Shown piece by piece: positions 1 through 12,887 of a stretch of DNA of 64,000 nt (position 1 is the stretch's first letter; every line of letters starts with the position of its first letter). Where the stretch lies: assembly GCA_026874595.1 (NCBI GenBank), contig CM049306.1:33684019-33748018 (forward strand), written 5' to 3'. Origin of the DNA: Sipunculus nudus (Eukaryota > Annelida > Sipuncula > Golfingiida > Sipunculidae). The translations under genes were made by a program, and so were the position numbers. The notes below the pieces were generated by a model. The model had not been told where the DNA came from. It searched no databases and saw only the letters and a program-made list of their open reading frames with translations.

Positions 1-2430
1 GAGAAAACAAATCTCGCTTTAAGCAAATGTCGGCAGCACTAGATTATTGGTCGGTGTGCCTCTTTTATGCATTACGTTTATTATGACGTCATCATTGTTC
101 CTTGGCATGTACATTTTATAGATTGGTGGTAAGATGTCACTACAGAAAAGACTAGTTTCTCATAAAATGGTTTTAAATTGTTTACAGGAAAATAACATAA
201 GGCAGATTATTATTTCTAAAATAGTTAATTACAAACTTACTGCTCTGAGGGTAAACAGTTTTAGCGTTCTTTGATTTGTAAAACGATAATCGGAAAGAAA
301 GGTTACAAACCCTATATAAACCAACGTTTCTTGTCTGTCTGACTGTAACTAAATTTCTGAATCAATACCAGAAATCTACATTCTAAGGAATGCGAATATG
401 CGCCATATGGGACGTCCATATTGTCGGAAGCTAAAAAATCGTGTTTATAATTATTTATACTTCCCATATTCCCAGGTAAATTCGTACATAAGTGACTGCA
501 CATTTGTATATATTTCGTGATGTGGTTACTGAACCAGCTTCATGCGCCGGATCCACACCAATATTTGATTGATTCTTCTCTGGTCCATTCCAAAAATGTG
601 TGAAATCGATATGATTGTTATCAGATTCAGTTCACGATTGCGTGAGTTATGTTGTGGACCAATTTAACACACACACAAACATACACACACAAAGTTAACA
701 CATATATACATACAAACACACAAAAGAATGGGGATGAAAGAATGCCCTCCTGTTTTACATTTTGCTTTAAATAAAATAAAAAAATATACTCAGTATGACA
801 TATGTATAATAAAACATTTCCTGGAGCTGCCACGTTCTTAATTTTGTTTTACTGGAAAATTACTTTCTTTAAGATTTTTCAGTTTTTAATAAATGTTATT
901 CAACTCACCCGTTTTGACAAAATTTGATTTTGATTTTATACGACATAATAGAGGATAGCGTGTCAAATACGAAAAATATAAAATTATACTCAGTTATGGA
1001 ATTAACACAAAATAATGCATTTACTAGTGAACAGGGGTTCGGAAATATTTTCTTTGTGTGGTAAATCAGTTGTAGTAACGAGACACCAGAAACCAGTCTT
1101 ATGATCGAGTCTACAAGATCCATGTAAAAGTGAGCTCCTTGCGTCCACTGGAGTCGAAGTCCACGTCCTTGAGATCGGAATCTGGATCCGCTTTCTTGGA
1201 CACTGAACTTTTTGTGGCTTCCTGGCAAAGTTGGAGTCCAGGTCTGATCAAAAGATCTTAATCAAAAGCACCTTGCTATGGAAATTTGAGATAGTGCATG
1301 TGTATATTTTATTTATTTTTAATGTTTGGTTATATTTATCTCTCGATCGTGAAATACCGCTAAGTAAACTCTTATTATATGCCAATAGTTCGCGTATGAT
1401 CGTTTTCTTCATATGTTTTCAAATATGAATGTCAGGCTTTAAGTGACAGGGTTTTTTCTTCTTCTGGATTTGAGATAGACACGGCCTGATTTATCCGGTT
1501 CTAGGACTCTAAAATCCAAGTCTGTGTCTGTTTCCCCGAAAAAAACTGGGACATGAGTCATAACTCCGTGCCAGAACCCATGATTAGAGAAAATCCTACG
1601 ATGTAAGTATGCCCTGACAGAACAGTTGTCGTGCAGAGTAAAACACCCAAATTACGTTATCGGCCCCGCGTTGGCCTTTTATGCGCCCACGTCTCACGAA
1701 CATGCATCACACAGATTAACCACTTTCAAGTACAATATAGGAACTACACCGACAACGATAAAATTGATAAATTACCCATGTGTGTCACAGATAAATTACC
1801 AGCCTGTGTCAGAAAGGTCTCTGCCATTCATCACAAGGCAGGGTTTAATTCCCAATACAAAGGGGTGAGCAATTTAAAACGAGAGCTATGTATCATATAA
1901 TCATTTCTTGTGACGAAGCCTTGACAAATGAACAAAAACAGAAAGCTTCCCATTTCGAATTATCCCCGGGGCTCCTTGAGATCTGACCCATGGTTGATTG
2001 CTTGTGTTTATAAACAAGCCCCCGGGGTCAAAGGTGGCCCACTAACATGCCATGTCTTTACAGGGTCGTAACCTCCTTGAACGTCCTACAAATATGTACG
2101 GAGACCTGTGTGTTTATCAACTTGATGGAAGACGACGTCACTAGAAGAAAATGAGGGCTATCAAAGGAAAACGTGAAATGTTTGTGCTGACTTATTGTGT
2201 ATTTCTTGTGCAGTTAGTATTTCTTTTTCTAATAACAAGTTCGATATGCTCATGCTTGTGAGGCTTTTTTTTATATTTGACTTACTAAGGTAAATATTGA
2301 TTTAATGATGAACTATAACAAAACGTCAAATACGAGTATATTTGAATGGAAGGAAACAAAAACTTTTATTTTTTCGAGAACTCATAAAGTAACAAGCCTT
2401 GAAATGGCATCAAAATCCTCAGATGGTTGA
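1..2430. other. AT-rich stretch with no gene found
   Basis: I see no exon, RNA gene or transposon here that I can support. There is a short CA/TG-rich patch at about 665-720 and an imperfect inverted repeat of CCCCGGGGCT near 1965-1975 against AGCCCCCGGGG near 2017-2027. Open frames are short and of random-looking composition. Confidence 0.5.
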
Positions 2431-2646
2431 GGGGGGGGGGGGCAGGGGGTATATGGGGGAGGTTAAGGCCGGGGGCTCCCACTCACATATGGTAGAAACT
2501 TTTAGAACACTTTGGCTGAAAAGGCGTAATATGTTGTAGTTTCGATACATCATGATAAACGTGCCTCTTTTTTCTGAATTAAGCGTTTACTGTTCTATCT
2601 CCCAGAATATTTTAGGTTAATAAAAAACGGGGGGGGGGGGGGGGGG
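2431..2646. repeat. Two G homopolymer tracts
   Basis: Two G runs lie about 190 bp apart: 12 G at 2431-2442 and 18 G at 2629-2646. Both could form G-quadruplexes, and both are places where assembly length is unreliable. Confidence 0.85.
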
Positions 2647-2649
2647 ACC

Positions 2650-4060
2650 TAAATCTGCCAATGTTCCTGACTCCATCAACATTGGCCTTAGATGTTCCCC
2701 GAAGGACCTATTGTATAAACTTCAAATCACTGTGTCGGAAGGCCTATGGTATTAATTTTCATTTAAATTTCCAAGGCCTCTTTCATACTCGTCAGCCCCT
2801 GCCCACAATAAAGGAACCCCGACTGACAAAAATACACTCTGGTCTCGTCAGCAGCAGGTACAATAAATTAATCATCAGCGGATACTGTGCAGATCTAAAG
2901 AGGATTAAATTGAATGAATCCACTTTAAAAACCGAATTATTTCCGGTTGTTGCCCTGTGGGTCGGACTTTTGATTTCTGCCATGGCTGTTGCTAGTATTT
3001 TGGACTGCCCAGGACCCACTGTAAATCTGCTCGTCAAATCACCCACGCCTGTATGTGGTGTGGTTTGCTGTTATGAACCAGGGTCCTGAGTATGTGTAAA
3101 TTTCAGTTTTAGGAAATGTATATATATATAGTCAACACAACGCCCACTTTTTACGGGTCCCGATTTTTTTTTATTTGCTTTTTATAAAAAACCTCGCTTG
3201 GACGATCACCTTGCAAGTGCGACCACTAAACCGAGGTTTTCATAATTTACAGTTTATTAATCTATATCGAGCAACGGGGTCCTGACCCTAAACGACCCCT
3301 TGTACCACATCTGTTTCCCTTCCCATATAGCATAAACTGTAAAGGTGTAACTTATTAAATACCATTCTCCACTTCTACTTTAAAAGGATTTATTCATGTA
3401 CTAGGTATGAAAGATGTTATAGATATACATAAAGTAAAGTGTTTTCTCCTTAAAATATTATGGTTAATGCCAATGTTTCGTTCTGAAACCGTCTTCTTAC
3501 TCCTGTACACAAGTTGAAATAAACTTATACCCGGCACGATCAGTGGTGCAAACAAACATGACGCGCACCCCATTTGATGGCCTTACCCTGTAGCTTACGC
3601 TCCACTATTCGCTACACTAACCGCTGCATAAAATCGCGTTTGTTGGTCAGGTTTGGCCACTAGGCGGTGTTGTCTCTGTGGAATTCCCCCTGCATTATAT
3701 TTAACCAAACACATTGCAGGTATCACCAGCACAAACGGATGGTCTTCGAGGTACCGGTCACTTTACACTGCTGTGGAAAGCGCTTGGTAACACAGACTTT
3801 TTTCCACCCCCATTGGAATACACAGGATGCAATCGTCAGCTTTCAACAAACATTTGAATGATTGATGTATAGATAATACGATATACTGAATCTTTATTAT
3901 TCCACTGTACGGAGCAGTGATTTATAATTAATATCTATTAATCTAATCATTAATGTCACACTTAATGAACAGCAAACTTTTGGTAACTTCCCTGAGCAAA
4001 CAAAATGCTTAGTTTTATCATATATAATACATACAGGAGTTGGAACCAGTCTGCATGGAG
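2650..4060. other. Unassigned sequence
   Basis: One 142-codon open frame on the plus strand (2661-3089) begins directly after a G run. It has no recognisable motif and I do not call it a gene. The rest is AT-rich with no clear structure. Confidence 0.4.
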
Positions 4061-4340
4061 TACATAAGATGGCGTTGTACGCCCGTCTCTATGATTCGCC
4101 TAGAGCAGCGGTGCGATAATAGAGCGGGGTACCAGTCTAGCCTGAGGTCAGTTATCCCCCACTGCCTGTTGTTTCCTGTATTGCGTGCCGCAGGACCTTG
4201 CCCCGCCTAACTATGTTTGTTTATACGCGCGCTAAGCCAATCAGTTTTCATCTAACAGTTCTGCAGATTTTTTTAAAACGCAGAGCCAATCAGTATTACT
4301 TTTTTTTTTACTTTTAGCGCAAACTGACTTGGTGTTGTCA
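4061..4340. promoter_or_regulatory. GC-richer segment with paired CCAAT boxes (possible promoter)
   Basis: The segment is richer in G+C than its surroundings and carries two CCAATCA motifs about 49 bp apart (CCAAT at 4237 and 4286), with GC-rich sequence upstream. Paired CCAAT boxes are common in metazoan RNA polymerase II promoters. No TATA box at a fitting distance and no convincing first exon follows, so this is only a weak regulatory candidate. A similar pair occurs at 16802 and 16857. Confidence 0.15.
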
Positions 4341-5540
4341 AATCTTAAAAATCCTGCTATTTCCCACAGCGTGTGAGTGGAAGATCACTGGGCCGGGAGG
4401 TCAAGCGCTGTGTTCAGAGCGTACCTGTAGCTACACAAATCAAACTTTTAAAGCTTGCAATGGTTATTTCATTTATGGATGTTTCTTCTTCCGTGATCTT
4501 TTTTGTTGGTTTCGAGTTGACCCAAATGCATAAGAGCGAACCTCCGGTTAAGTAGTTTTGTTATTGTGGAAAGACCCACTCGGACTCAGTTTATACACAA
4601 GTATATTTGAGACAGTTCGGGATGGTTTTGCTCGGAAATACTTGTTTTCAGCCATTTGTATTTACATCCAACTATCATGGGATGCAGAACACATTTTATT
4701 ATTAGTGTTTTATACTTTTGATGCTGATAATTTGCTGCACACAGCTGTATACCTACGATTGTTTGTAAGTTGATGTTAGAACCAGACAATATCTAATTAT
4801 ACTGAAGACAGCTGTGTCTGACGGTTTTCCAGGAGAAGCATGAGATAAGACTCGCTGTCACGTATATTGTTATATTTTACTACACTTCATATATATTACG
4901 TAGATTGTGTAACATATGTTACAGTATGATAAATGACTTAGTATTTATAAGTGTAATTGTAGAAAATAATTTTTGAATTATACATATAACTTTCTAGAGC
5001 GGAAAGGGTTGGCGATTTTGTACTCGAGTACTCTCTAGGAATTAAACGGATCCAACAAGAGAACTCCTTTCTCTGACATCATCTTTAAGATATTAATATT
5101 TATATATGTTTATAAAGTGCTAATAAAATTGTACTTTACAGATAATTGTTGCTATAGAGCGAAAATGGAGCTTCATCTGATCTTTGTTTAACCGATCAGG
5201 TTTAAAGCGTTATGGCATTGAATAAATATAGTGTTCAGTAATGTGTCGAATAACGTTTATAAACACAGTCCTAACTGAACTATTTCGAATTGCCTAGGCT
5301 CTCACTGGTGATATTGTTTGCAGGCGTATCTTTGTTCCTTATAAATGTTATATGCATTCACAAGCCCGTCAAGCACAAGCCCAACTTCTACGAGTGCGAA
5401 CATTTTCATCCATGTACAAGTGTATTTTATCGTAAAGACAAATATTTTCAAACTTGTTTTCAAAACATTTAAGTTTTGTTTTGTTGTTTTTGAAATTAGA
5501 AATTAATTTTTTATTTTGTATTTAGAAAACAGTATATAGA

Positions 5541-5770
5541 ATGACTCAGCATATATTGGTAACTCCTATATTCACTATTTTGTTTATTTCACATGTATTC
5601 TGTTGTGTTTATTCTTTGTTTGTCCCGATTTCGGAGAAACAGAATGGGATGGTCTTTTGTCACACCATTAGAGATGTGAACTACCAGGTTCTTTTAACTG
5701 TCAAACCAACTGGCATTTACGTTTTCTGTATACGTGATCGATACATACAAGCATCAGCCACAGTACAAAG
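5541..5770 (+). CDS. Possible first exon with signal-peptide-like start, unknown product
   Basis: An ATG with A at -3 opens a frame whose first 30 or so residues are strongly hydrophobic (from MTQHILVTPIFTILF to VYSLFVPI), like a signal peptide or membrane anchor. A polar tail of about 45 residues with two cysteines follows. The frame closes at 5774, but an AAAG|GTAGCC splice donor would end the exon at 5770. I recognise no family. AT-rich DNA often gives hydrophobic frames by chance, so this is a candidate only. Confidence 0.18.
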
Positions 5771-6068
5771 GTAGCCGTTAGTTCGCGCTGTGTTCACAAT
5801 ACAATCAGTCCACCTTTCAGTCAGTGGAGCTACGACCGCCAACCGTCCCTCTTTGGAATACTGTTTTAACTCTCAAGACAGAGTTCACTCGGCACTCACT
5901 ATTTAGCGCACAGACAATTCTACCTTGACTGAGAGTCAATGTCTTACACAGCTTATGTCTCCTGACAACATCCAGCTCTAGATAATCGAATATGCTTCCA
6001 CACAGCGATATCCAGTACCTCCTCAACTACGCGTTTAAATAATGTCCTTGGTCTGTTCCTGGAAGCGC

Positions 6069-6269
6069 TCACAACAGGTACAAATTCGCCAGATCACCAG
6101 TCCGTCGGCAAAATGCGATGCTCGCTCTGAAGTCGGCTACAGAGAAATAACCATGGCCTTCCTTAGACAACGAAAAACTACGCTTATAGACATCATCTGT
6201 CAGCTGTCTAAACTCTGATGCACGCAAACATGCCCCTGGACTGCAGATATCGTCAGGCTGATCGGGCAT
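6069..6269 (-). CDS. Candidate exon with degenerate EF-hand-like loop
   Basis: This minus-strand frame of 66 codons starts at an ATG preceded by GCGAAAA and has balanced, protein-like composition. The stretch SKEGHGYFSVADF near residues 35-47 follows the layout of an EF-hand loop: glycine at loop position 6, a hydrophobic residue at 8 and an acidic residue at 12. The first ligand position is Ser instead of Asp, so calcium binding would be doubtful. A flanking helix-like segment (FRQLTDDVYKRSF) precedes it. It could be the first exon of a gene running left, or chance. I could not identify a following exon. Confidence 0.22.
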   Translation of the reverse strand: MPDQPDDICSPGACLRASEFRQLTDDVYKRSFSLSKEGHGYFSVADFRASIAFCRRTGDLANLYLL

Positions 6270-8025
6270 TTTTCGCGAATTTCTAACCGTCTTCTAGCCA
6301 ATCACCATTTCCTTTTATGCCGCATACCAGTTATTACATGAATCTTAAAATGGACACACCATTAGAGACAATACCATGAGAAACCCAAACTAAACAGGTG
6401 ATAGTCCTTTGAAATCTACAACAAACACTTGTTACTATAGAGAGCGTCAAACAGACACGGCTCCCACAGAATTAAACTGTACTGAAATTAACATCAAACG
6501 AAGCACATGCACTCTCTTACCAAAGTTCTCACGCTTATATCTAATCATGATACTGCATATAAATGTACAGTAAATTATCAAAACAATCATCTTATTATAC
6601 CCCCCTCCTAGAAGATGCCATACAAAAACTAAGTCACAGTCCTCTGGTGACACCTTTACAAAGCATTTCTCAATATGACTTGTGTCACGAAATATGTAGG
6701 AATGCTACCTCTTATTAGTCTGTCTTATTTCTATAACAACATAAAACGAATCTGCTTGGCTTCGTGCTTGGCATCCATGTCGTCAGGTGGAATTTTAATG
6801 TTTTTTTTTTAATTTGTGGACAATCAAAGGAAAGGTGTCTGATTTGAGGTGACGGTTTTGCTAGACCGCATCCGAGTAAAGATGTGGGAAAAGGAGATCC
6901 AATATAGATATATGCGTATCAGTTGTACATAATATTCCTTATCTGCACGTGCATAAAACCGTTTCTTGAGAGTTACACGAAAATGCAACCAAACTGATGA
7001 ATTAGGAACGAAACCGACCGTCACCTCCATAATCGATTCATCGGCAAAACACGATTAATGGCAAATATTCATTTTTCTGCCACTTGTTTGATAATTAAAA
7101 CTGTCTAACCTGTCCGCGTTTGAGGCCATTAACATGTATTTAACATAATGAGATGAGCAATTGCAATTACAGATACACAGATAACGTGTTCTTATTCAAA
7201 GGCATCTAAGTGAGAACCAATGGTTCGACAAGTCGACAACCCTTACTTCTTGAATGGCTTTCAGATTTCTTTCATGCCCTTTTAGTCTGTTTTTGGCTTG
7301 AAGGATTTAAGCACAGAGGTGGCTCTTGCAGTGCAATTAGTGGCCTAGTAAATCTCTTTATCCGCCTTGTTAAATTAGCCGGCATGTCTGAGTGAAGCGT
7401 TAACAAAAATAAAACGGCTGTCAGGAGAAGGCGTAATTCATTTATTTGACGATAAGAAACAGAGCGTATCAGTCACATCTGTTGCAGTAAGACGTTAAAG
7501 CAGGGGATTTCATGAACTTTTTTTGCGAAATAGGCCAAATAGGGGCTTAAAAAATTGCACATTTTTCTCACACTGGCATGCACAGAGACCACAATCTCGT
7601 TTCTCTCATTAACGACTGTCTTTTTACTTGTTTTAGGCTCTTTGAATCCCATGAAATTAGCGATAATTGGTTGAATAAGGACATTATGGCAATCCATTAT
7701 TCAATGTTAGACCACACATATTATTCATAGGCTAATCCTCCCGTCAAAATCAGTGTCAAGTATAGGAAAAAACCCTGAACACCAAAATTCACTTAAAGAA
7801 TAATGCGGTTGAAATGGGCAATGACCAGGATTTAAAATAATCTTTAATGGATTATTTCTACTTCTGTGAGCCCTTCTGGTTTCATTCATTTTATGACTTA
7901 GACTTAATCTCATAACATTAAAGGACCTTATTTGCTGCTTAACAATTTACTTAACTTTCACAAGCATTCTGTATAGAAATGCCATCGGGTGCCATGTTGT
8001 CCCACTACATAACGGACAAAGACGG
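6270..8025. other. Unassigned sequence
   Basis: No gene, RNA or transposon terminus is seen. Open frames are short and AT-driven. Confidence 0.4.

Positions 8026-8073
<48 letters not shown>
8026..8073. repeat. (TA)n microsatellite
   Basis: About 48 bp of uninterrupted TA dinucleotides. Confidence 0.9.
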
Positions 8074-8076
<3 letters not shown>

Positions 8077-10300
8077 TAGTAGGACCCCAGAAATTTAACT
8101 GAATATTGCCATACCAGAATTACACATTCAAAATACAAAAATATTATGAAAACCTATTTGTCTTATCCAATATTCTCAATTTAGTATTTAGCACTAGTAA
8201 AATTATTGTTATACAACACAAATTAAACTTGATATAAACAACTCAAATTCTTTAAAAACAACGGCAAAGGCGGCTGTTTAATTAACGAAACGAAAATAAG
8301 AATAGTTTTGCTGATATTACTTTCACTCCAGTTGCCGAATCAATTCTTATAACGCCATGCATTAGGTATAAAATATATATAATTTCATAATGTAATAAAC
8401 GTAATAAAAATCGCAGATATTGTGAACAAATAAGGGAACATATAAAAGTCAGCTCTATATAATCGATAGCAAAGGTATATCAATCAGCTATATTAGGTTA
8501 ATATTCAGCGTTACTGTGAGAATGAACGCCGCCTTAAAATAAGGATACAGTCATGTGCGGACTAAAAGTGGTCGGGCGATCGCGTATGTTAATGGTCCCT
8601 GAATAGCATTTTGATATCCTATATCTGTAGTTTACATCCAGGCTGCCGTATGGTTGGGATCAGTGTGTGGTAATAAAACAAGTTATAACCTCAATATACA
8701 GATAAAAATCATCTCCATGAACGGGGAAAAGGCAATTTTAAATGTTCGAGTAAAATGCACTATTAGGTTCTGAGGCCGCGCAATTTTTTTAGCGACAAAT
8801 TGATATCATCCTGCCCTAGCATGTGGCACCAATGTCATATGTATTGATCTACCATCCGACTTGGAAAAATAAATCCTCCGATTCATGTGCTAGGCTTGAC
8901 ATTGAGCTTAATATGGCGACCAAATAAACGGATGTTCTTGCCATGTAATCTCGGTAATCCATCATACGTTTGCCAGAAGCTTTGAATTTATTACCTGTGA
9001 CAAAGTCCGCCATATTGTCAACCTGAGTCATCACAGGTTATTAATGCCATAAAATGTCTTAAAATCAGATTTATATATAAATTTATGTTGATTACGTTTT
9101 TGGAGATTCCACTCTGATAACGTTTGTCGCAGTTTATGTCGTTAAGAATAAGACCATCTTGTGTGATTTTGGAATCTAATTATAAAGTTCCTCCTCAATG
9201 CTGATGAGGTCCTATAATACTACTGACAACAATTATTATCGGATGATTCATCTAAAGTATGGCAGTTTCATGAGAAGCAGCTGCGCTAACATTAAACCAT
9301 TCTCAACCTTATCTTACATGGCATGGCATAAAATATATGAAATACATTATTAATCACATCTTGCAAAAATATTTAAATAATTTATGTAATTATAGGTATG
9401 TAAAATTGTTTAACCACATGCACAGATAACACACAGATATTAAGGAGCTGATTCAGTTATGAAAAAAGTCCCGATGAAATAAAAATATTTACAATGTTTC
9501 TTCATAAATGTATCTTTTTTTACAAAGCATCTGATTCTATCATATAGCGCGTATGTTTTTTTTAATTAAGCTATTTAGAAAAGTGGTTTTGGAAATGCCA
9601 AACCTCTCATACGCAGATATAAAAATATTATTTTGACGCACGTGAAAGCACGCATTGTTACTCCTTGGAGCAATTTACAGTGGGTATAGCTTTTTAAATT
9701 TCATCAAGAGCAGGAATGTTGAAATCTCAGTTCCTCAGAAGTAGTTACAAATATAGTTACTTTCGGGTATTTTTCTCACATATTTAAGATGTCACACTGG
9801 AATTTACATTTAAATTGACTTGTTTATTTTTATGTTTGTCTTATTTTTTACGTTCATTATTCAACTTCCTAGAAACCTGAAATAAAGTGAAGTAAACCTT
9901 GTAATAAAATTTAAAGTTTTCAACATCAAGTATTCCTCGATCAGCCGCCGCTTAATGCCTGATGCCGTCTGTTCTTTTTACAGCTGGTGTTCATTTACCT
10001 GATGAGTGGATTCAGATGTTCTATATACTGTTCCCCCAGCTGAGCCCACCATTTTTGTTTTTTATGTCCTTTTAGTTTCTATTTTATATGTTTGCAACGT
10101 ATAATCTCTACGCTTCAGTTCTATATTCCACTGTTCTTCTAACTCAAAGTTAAGGAACATTTTGATTTTACTCTTCTACTCTCTCAAACTGAGTCCACAA
10201 ATTAGAAATTTAAGCTTATAAAATCAATAGTTTATATTAGATTCACGTCAAGTCCACTTCTGACTTTTCAGTTCGCCTCATCCCCGACAGGCTAAAGGAG
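8074..10300. other. Unassigned AT-rich sequence
   Basis: Nothing is supported. On the minus strand near 8999-9018 an ATGGCGGAC start is followed after 19 bases by a good CAG|GTAATA donor, which could be a tiny first exon, but nothing downstream confirms it. Confidence 0.35.
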
Positions 10301-11460
10301 GAAAGAGACGAAACACCGTCTGAATATTTGTGTATATTTGTGCGTTCTAAACATTCTGCATTCATAGTGCATTCTGAGTGTATTCTAAATATTCGGGCCC
10401 AAATTTTAGCCGGCCGGAATGATTTGCTCTTGCTCAAAACGTTTGAGGTACATTCGAAGTGGAGAAATATCGAACAGCATGCATGCACTATTCTAAATAT
10501 TCTTATGGCATTCTTACAACATTCGAAACATTCTCGAATGAGCCAGAATGCAACACGAATACATCTCGATTGCTGCACGAATCTATTTCGATAGTAAAAG
10601 AATTAAGCTGGAATGCACTTCAAATACCGTCGAAAACTTTTAAATGTCGCTCTTATGCGACTCAAAAGTAGTCGGAATGTCCCGATAGGCCCTCGCATGA
10701 GTCGGACGTAATTCAGAACAACGCCGACTCGAAAAATAAAAAAGAAACGCAGTAAGCTACCGCTGGAACGTCAGTGGGATTTGAGGAATCTTCTGGTCAA
10801 CATCACGTCATGCCGCAAGAGAAGGAAGGCAAGGAACTCCAACACTGGCCGTGCACGCGGGCTTGAGTGGCTGTAGACCAAGAAGCCCCTGAAGAGCTGG
10901 CTCTCTTTGTTGATGCCCCAGCACTTTCAAAGTCCACAGCCCCTTACCCGCCTCCATATGGGCTTAGTGGAAGAGGTCCATCAGTAAGCAGCACATTCCT
11001 CAACTTACAGTGAGACTGATGTAAATTCTAGATTTGGCAGCATTTTATATCTTATCAGGGACTGTTCTGGAGGCATTTTAATACATTCTGGACATTCGTG
11101 TTACATTCTAACATTCAAAGTTCATTTTTAGTATTCGATCTGCATTCTGTTTGAATTCATGAACGTTCGAACAATAATTGGTGTCCATTCCGGAAGTGAT
11201 CTGACTGCAGTCGCGGTGAATTCGTACAGCATTCGGAGCACCTTCCGATTAGACTTCGGCCACTATTTGGCTAGCAATTGAACCGGACTCTTACGGCATT
11301 CGAAACACATTATAAATATTCTGATTGCATTCTAACATCACACCTAATATTCCTAACTACAATTTAAAGTTAATACACCCGGAATCAGAAAGAATCATTC
11401 CAGGCGGGGTTCTAAGCGCATTCTAGGTATTTCCAATGGCATTCTTACAAAGCTGTAGGA
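10300..11460. repeat. Word-rich interval built on CATTC/GAATG, probable decayed transposon
   Basis: The words CATTCT, CATTCG and their complements recur dozens of times in both orientations between 10340-10560 and 11060-11450. They flank a GC-richer core at about 10740-10990. The left and right parts share a direct repeat of the form CATTCTA..TATT....GGCATTCTTACAA (about 10486-10520 and 11419-11450). The core has one frame with a 36-codon open run (RQWDLRNLLVNITS and onward, rich in Arg/Lys) before a TAG; it may be a captured or decayed coding piece. I cannot name the family and found no terminal inverted repeats. Confidence 0.35.
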
Positions 11461-11904
11461 ATTTAGGTAAATTTGAAATCGATCCTGAATGTGGTTAACG
11501 TTTTGAAAATTCTTCATACCGGTTGGATCTGCTTAATTCCTGGTGATTTCGAATTAGTGTGACTGGTTTACCTACCCTCTAAAACAACATTCCAAAAAAA
11601 CAGCTGCAAATATTACAACGAAAGAATAGGCGGTCATTTTTTTAGTTGTAGACAACAAAAAGTTAAGTGAGTTGTCTGGCCTTCCTCTGCAAAGTCAGTT
11701 TACGCCCATCAGAATGTATTGCCTGGTTCGTCAGCCTTGTTATAAGTGCTGCTCTGTGAATGTTGGGGTGGATGTTGAAGACAGAGAGATGGAGCAATAT
11801 AGCTGTGTAATCTAACTGTGATGGCGTATTTTGTTTCTTGTATATCATAAAACGTAATATATTATGTACTGTATGTATTGTGTATACCTCTTCAATTTAA
11901 ACTC

Positions 11905-11924
11905 TCCCCCCCCCCCCTCTCTCC

Positions 11925-12002
<78 letters not shown>
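11905..12002. repeat. Compound C / (CT)n / (TA)n microsatellite
   Basis: A C run passes into CT repeats and then a long TA tract. The same CT-to-TA order recurs at 45918-46012. Confidence 0.9.
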
Positions 12003-12004
<2 letters not shown>

Positions 12005-12512
12005 AAGTATACATATATATTTTAAGTAACTATGATTACTTTTGATTACCTTTTTTGCACGCGAACACATTGATATTTCATTGCAAGAAATTAATGAAGT
12101 TAATACTTTAACGTTTCTTTATTATTGCTGCTCTTTTGTTATTATTTAATAATTCAGTTTATGAAACGAACGACCTTTTGCAGCTCCCAACACTTGCAGT
12201 GGCATAGGTCAGAAACACAGGTATCTATACAGATATATTTCATTATGAATGGCCGAAATTATAGTTTGGTTTTGAATGAACCGAAGAACTGGCAAAGGAC
12301 ATCCTAGCCGTCACTAATTACCAAAGTCTTTTCATTTCAAGTTACTCTTCGTTCTCTATATCCTCGTCACCATATCCTGACTGATAATTAACAATTTCTC
12401 CTTAACTCAGCTTCGTGTCCTAGTGTGTTGAATCGCTATATCTTAAAAAATACCTTCGTTCCTTCTTGCTTATACGATGCTCCATGCCACAGTCTCCTTA
12501 AAATATGCATTT
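12003..12512. other. Unassigned sequence
   Basis: No supported feature. Confidence 0.4.
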
Positions 12513-12729
12513 TTAACAGGTCGTTGCATAATACAATGGCAGATTGTTGTAAATCAAGTCATCATTGCGAAGGTACTTTTCGGCATCCTTAATTTCAAGG
12601 TGGCCACCTTTCAATACCTCAAAAAAATGACAACCTCGCATGAAGAGGCATCTCTGCGTTTTGTCTGGAGTTGTGTTTTGGCAAATGTCCGTTAGCCGTT
12701 CCAAAACAGCGACGTCTTCAGAGAATATT
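12513..12729 (-). CDS. Candidate terminal exon or coding relic, unknown product
   Basis: On the minus strand a TTTTGTACAG acceptor is followed by a phase-2 frame running 72 codons to a TAA stop at 12513-12515. The predicted residues are mixed, charged and contain four cysteines (for example EDVAVLERLTDICQNT and KGGHLEIKDAEKYL), unlike the Leu/Phe/Ile-rich chance frames nearby. I recognise no domain. It may be the last exon of a gene transcribed leftwards or a fragment of a processed pseudogene. No partner exon was found upstream. Confidence 0.28.
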
Positions 12730-12871
12730 CTGTACAAAATCCACAGCATCTGTTCGGCTACTCCAACTCATTTTGACCAAAATCTCTTATTACGCAAGAG
12801 TCACATTAAAAAACTCATTAACTAATTATACTAAGTCAACAAAATAATGCCCTTCCTGCCCCCATCCCCCT

Positions 12872-12887
12872 CCCCCCCCCCCCCCCC
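12872..12887. repeat. C homopolymer tract
   Basis: Sixteen C in a row inside a pyrimidine-rich patch. Confidence 0.85.

Noticed and set aside
2661-3089. 142-codon plus-strand open frame
   Set aside because: It begins right after a G homopolymer, shows no motif or codon pattern, and has an equally open frame on the opposite strand; G+C-richer patches give such frames by chance.
8999-9018. Mini first exon with ATGGCGGAC and a CAG|GTAATA donor on the minus strand
   Set aside because: Only six codons, no downstream exon and no promoter evidence.
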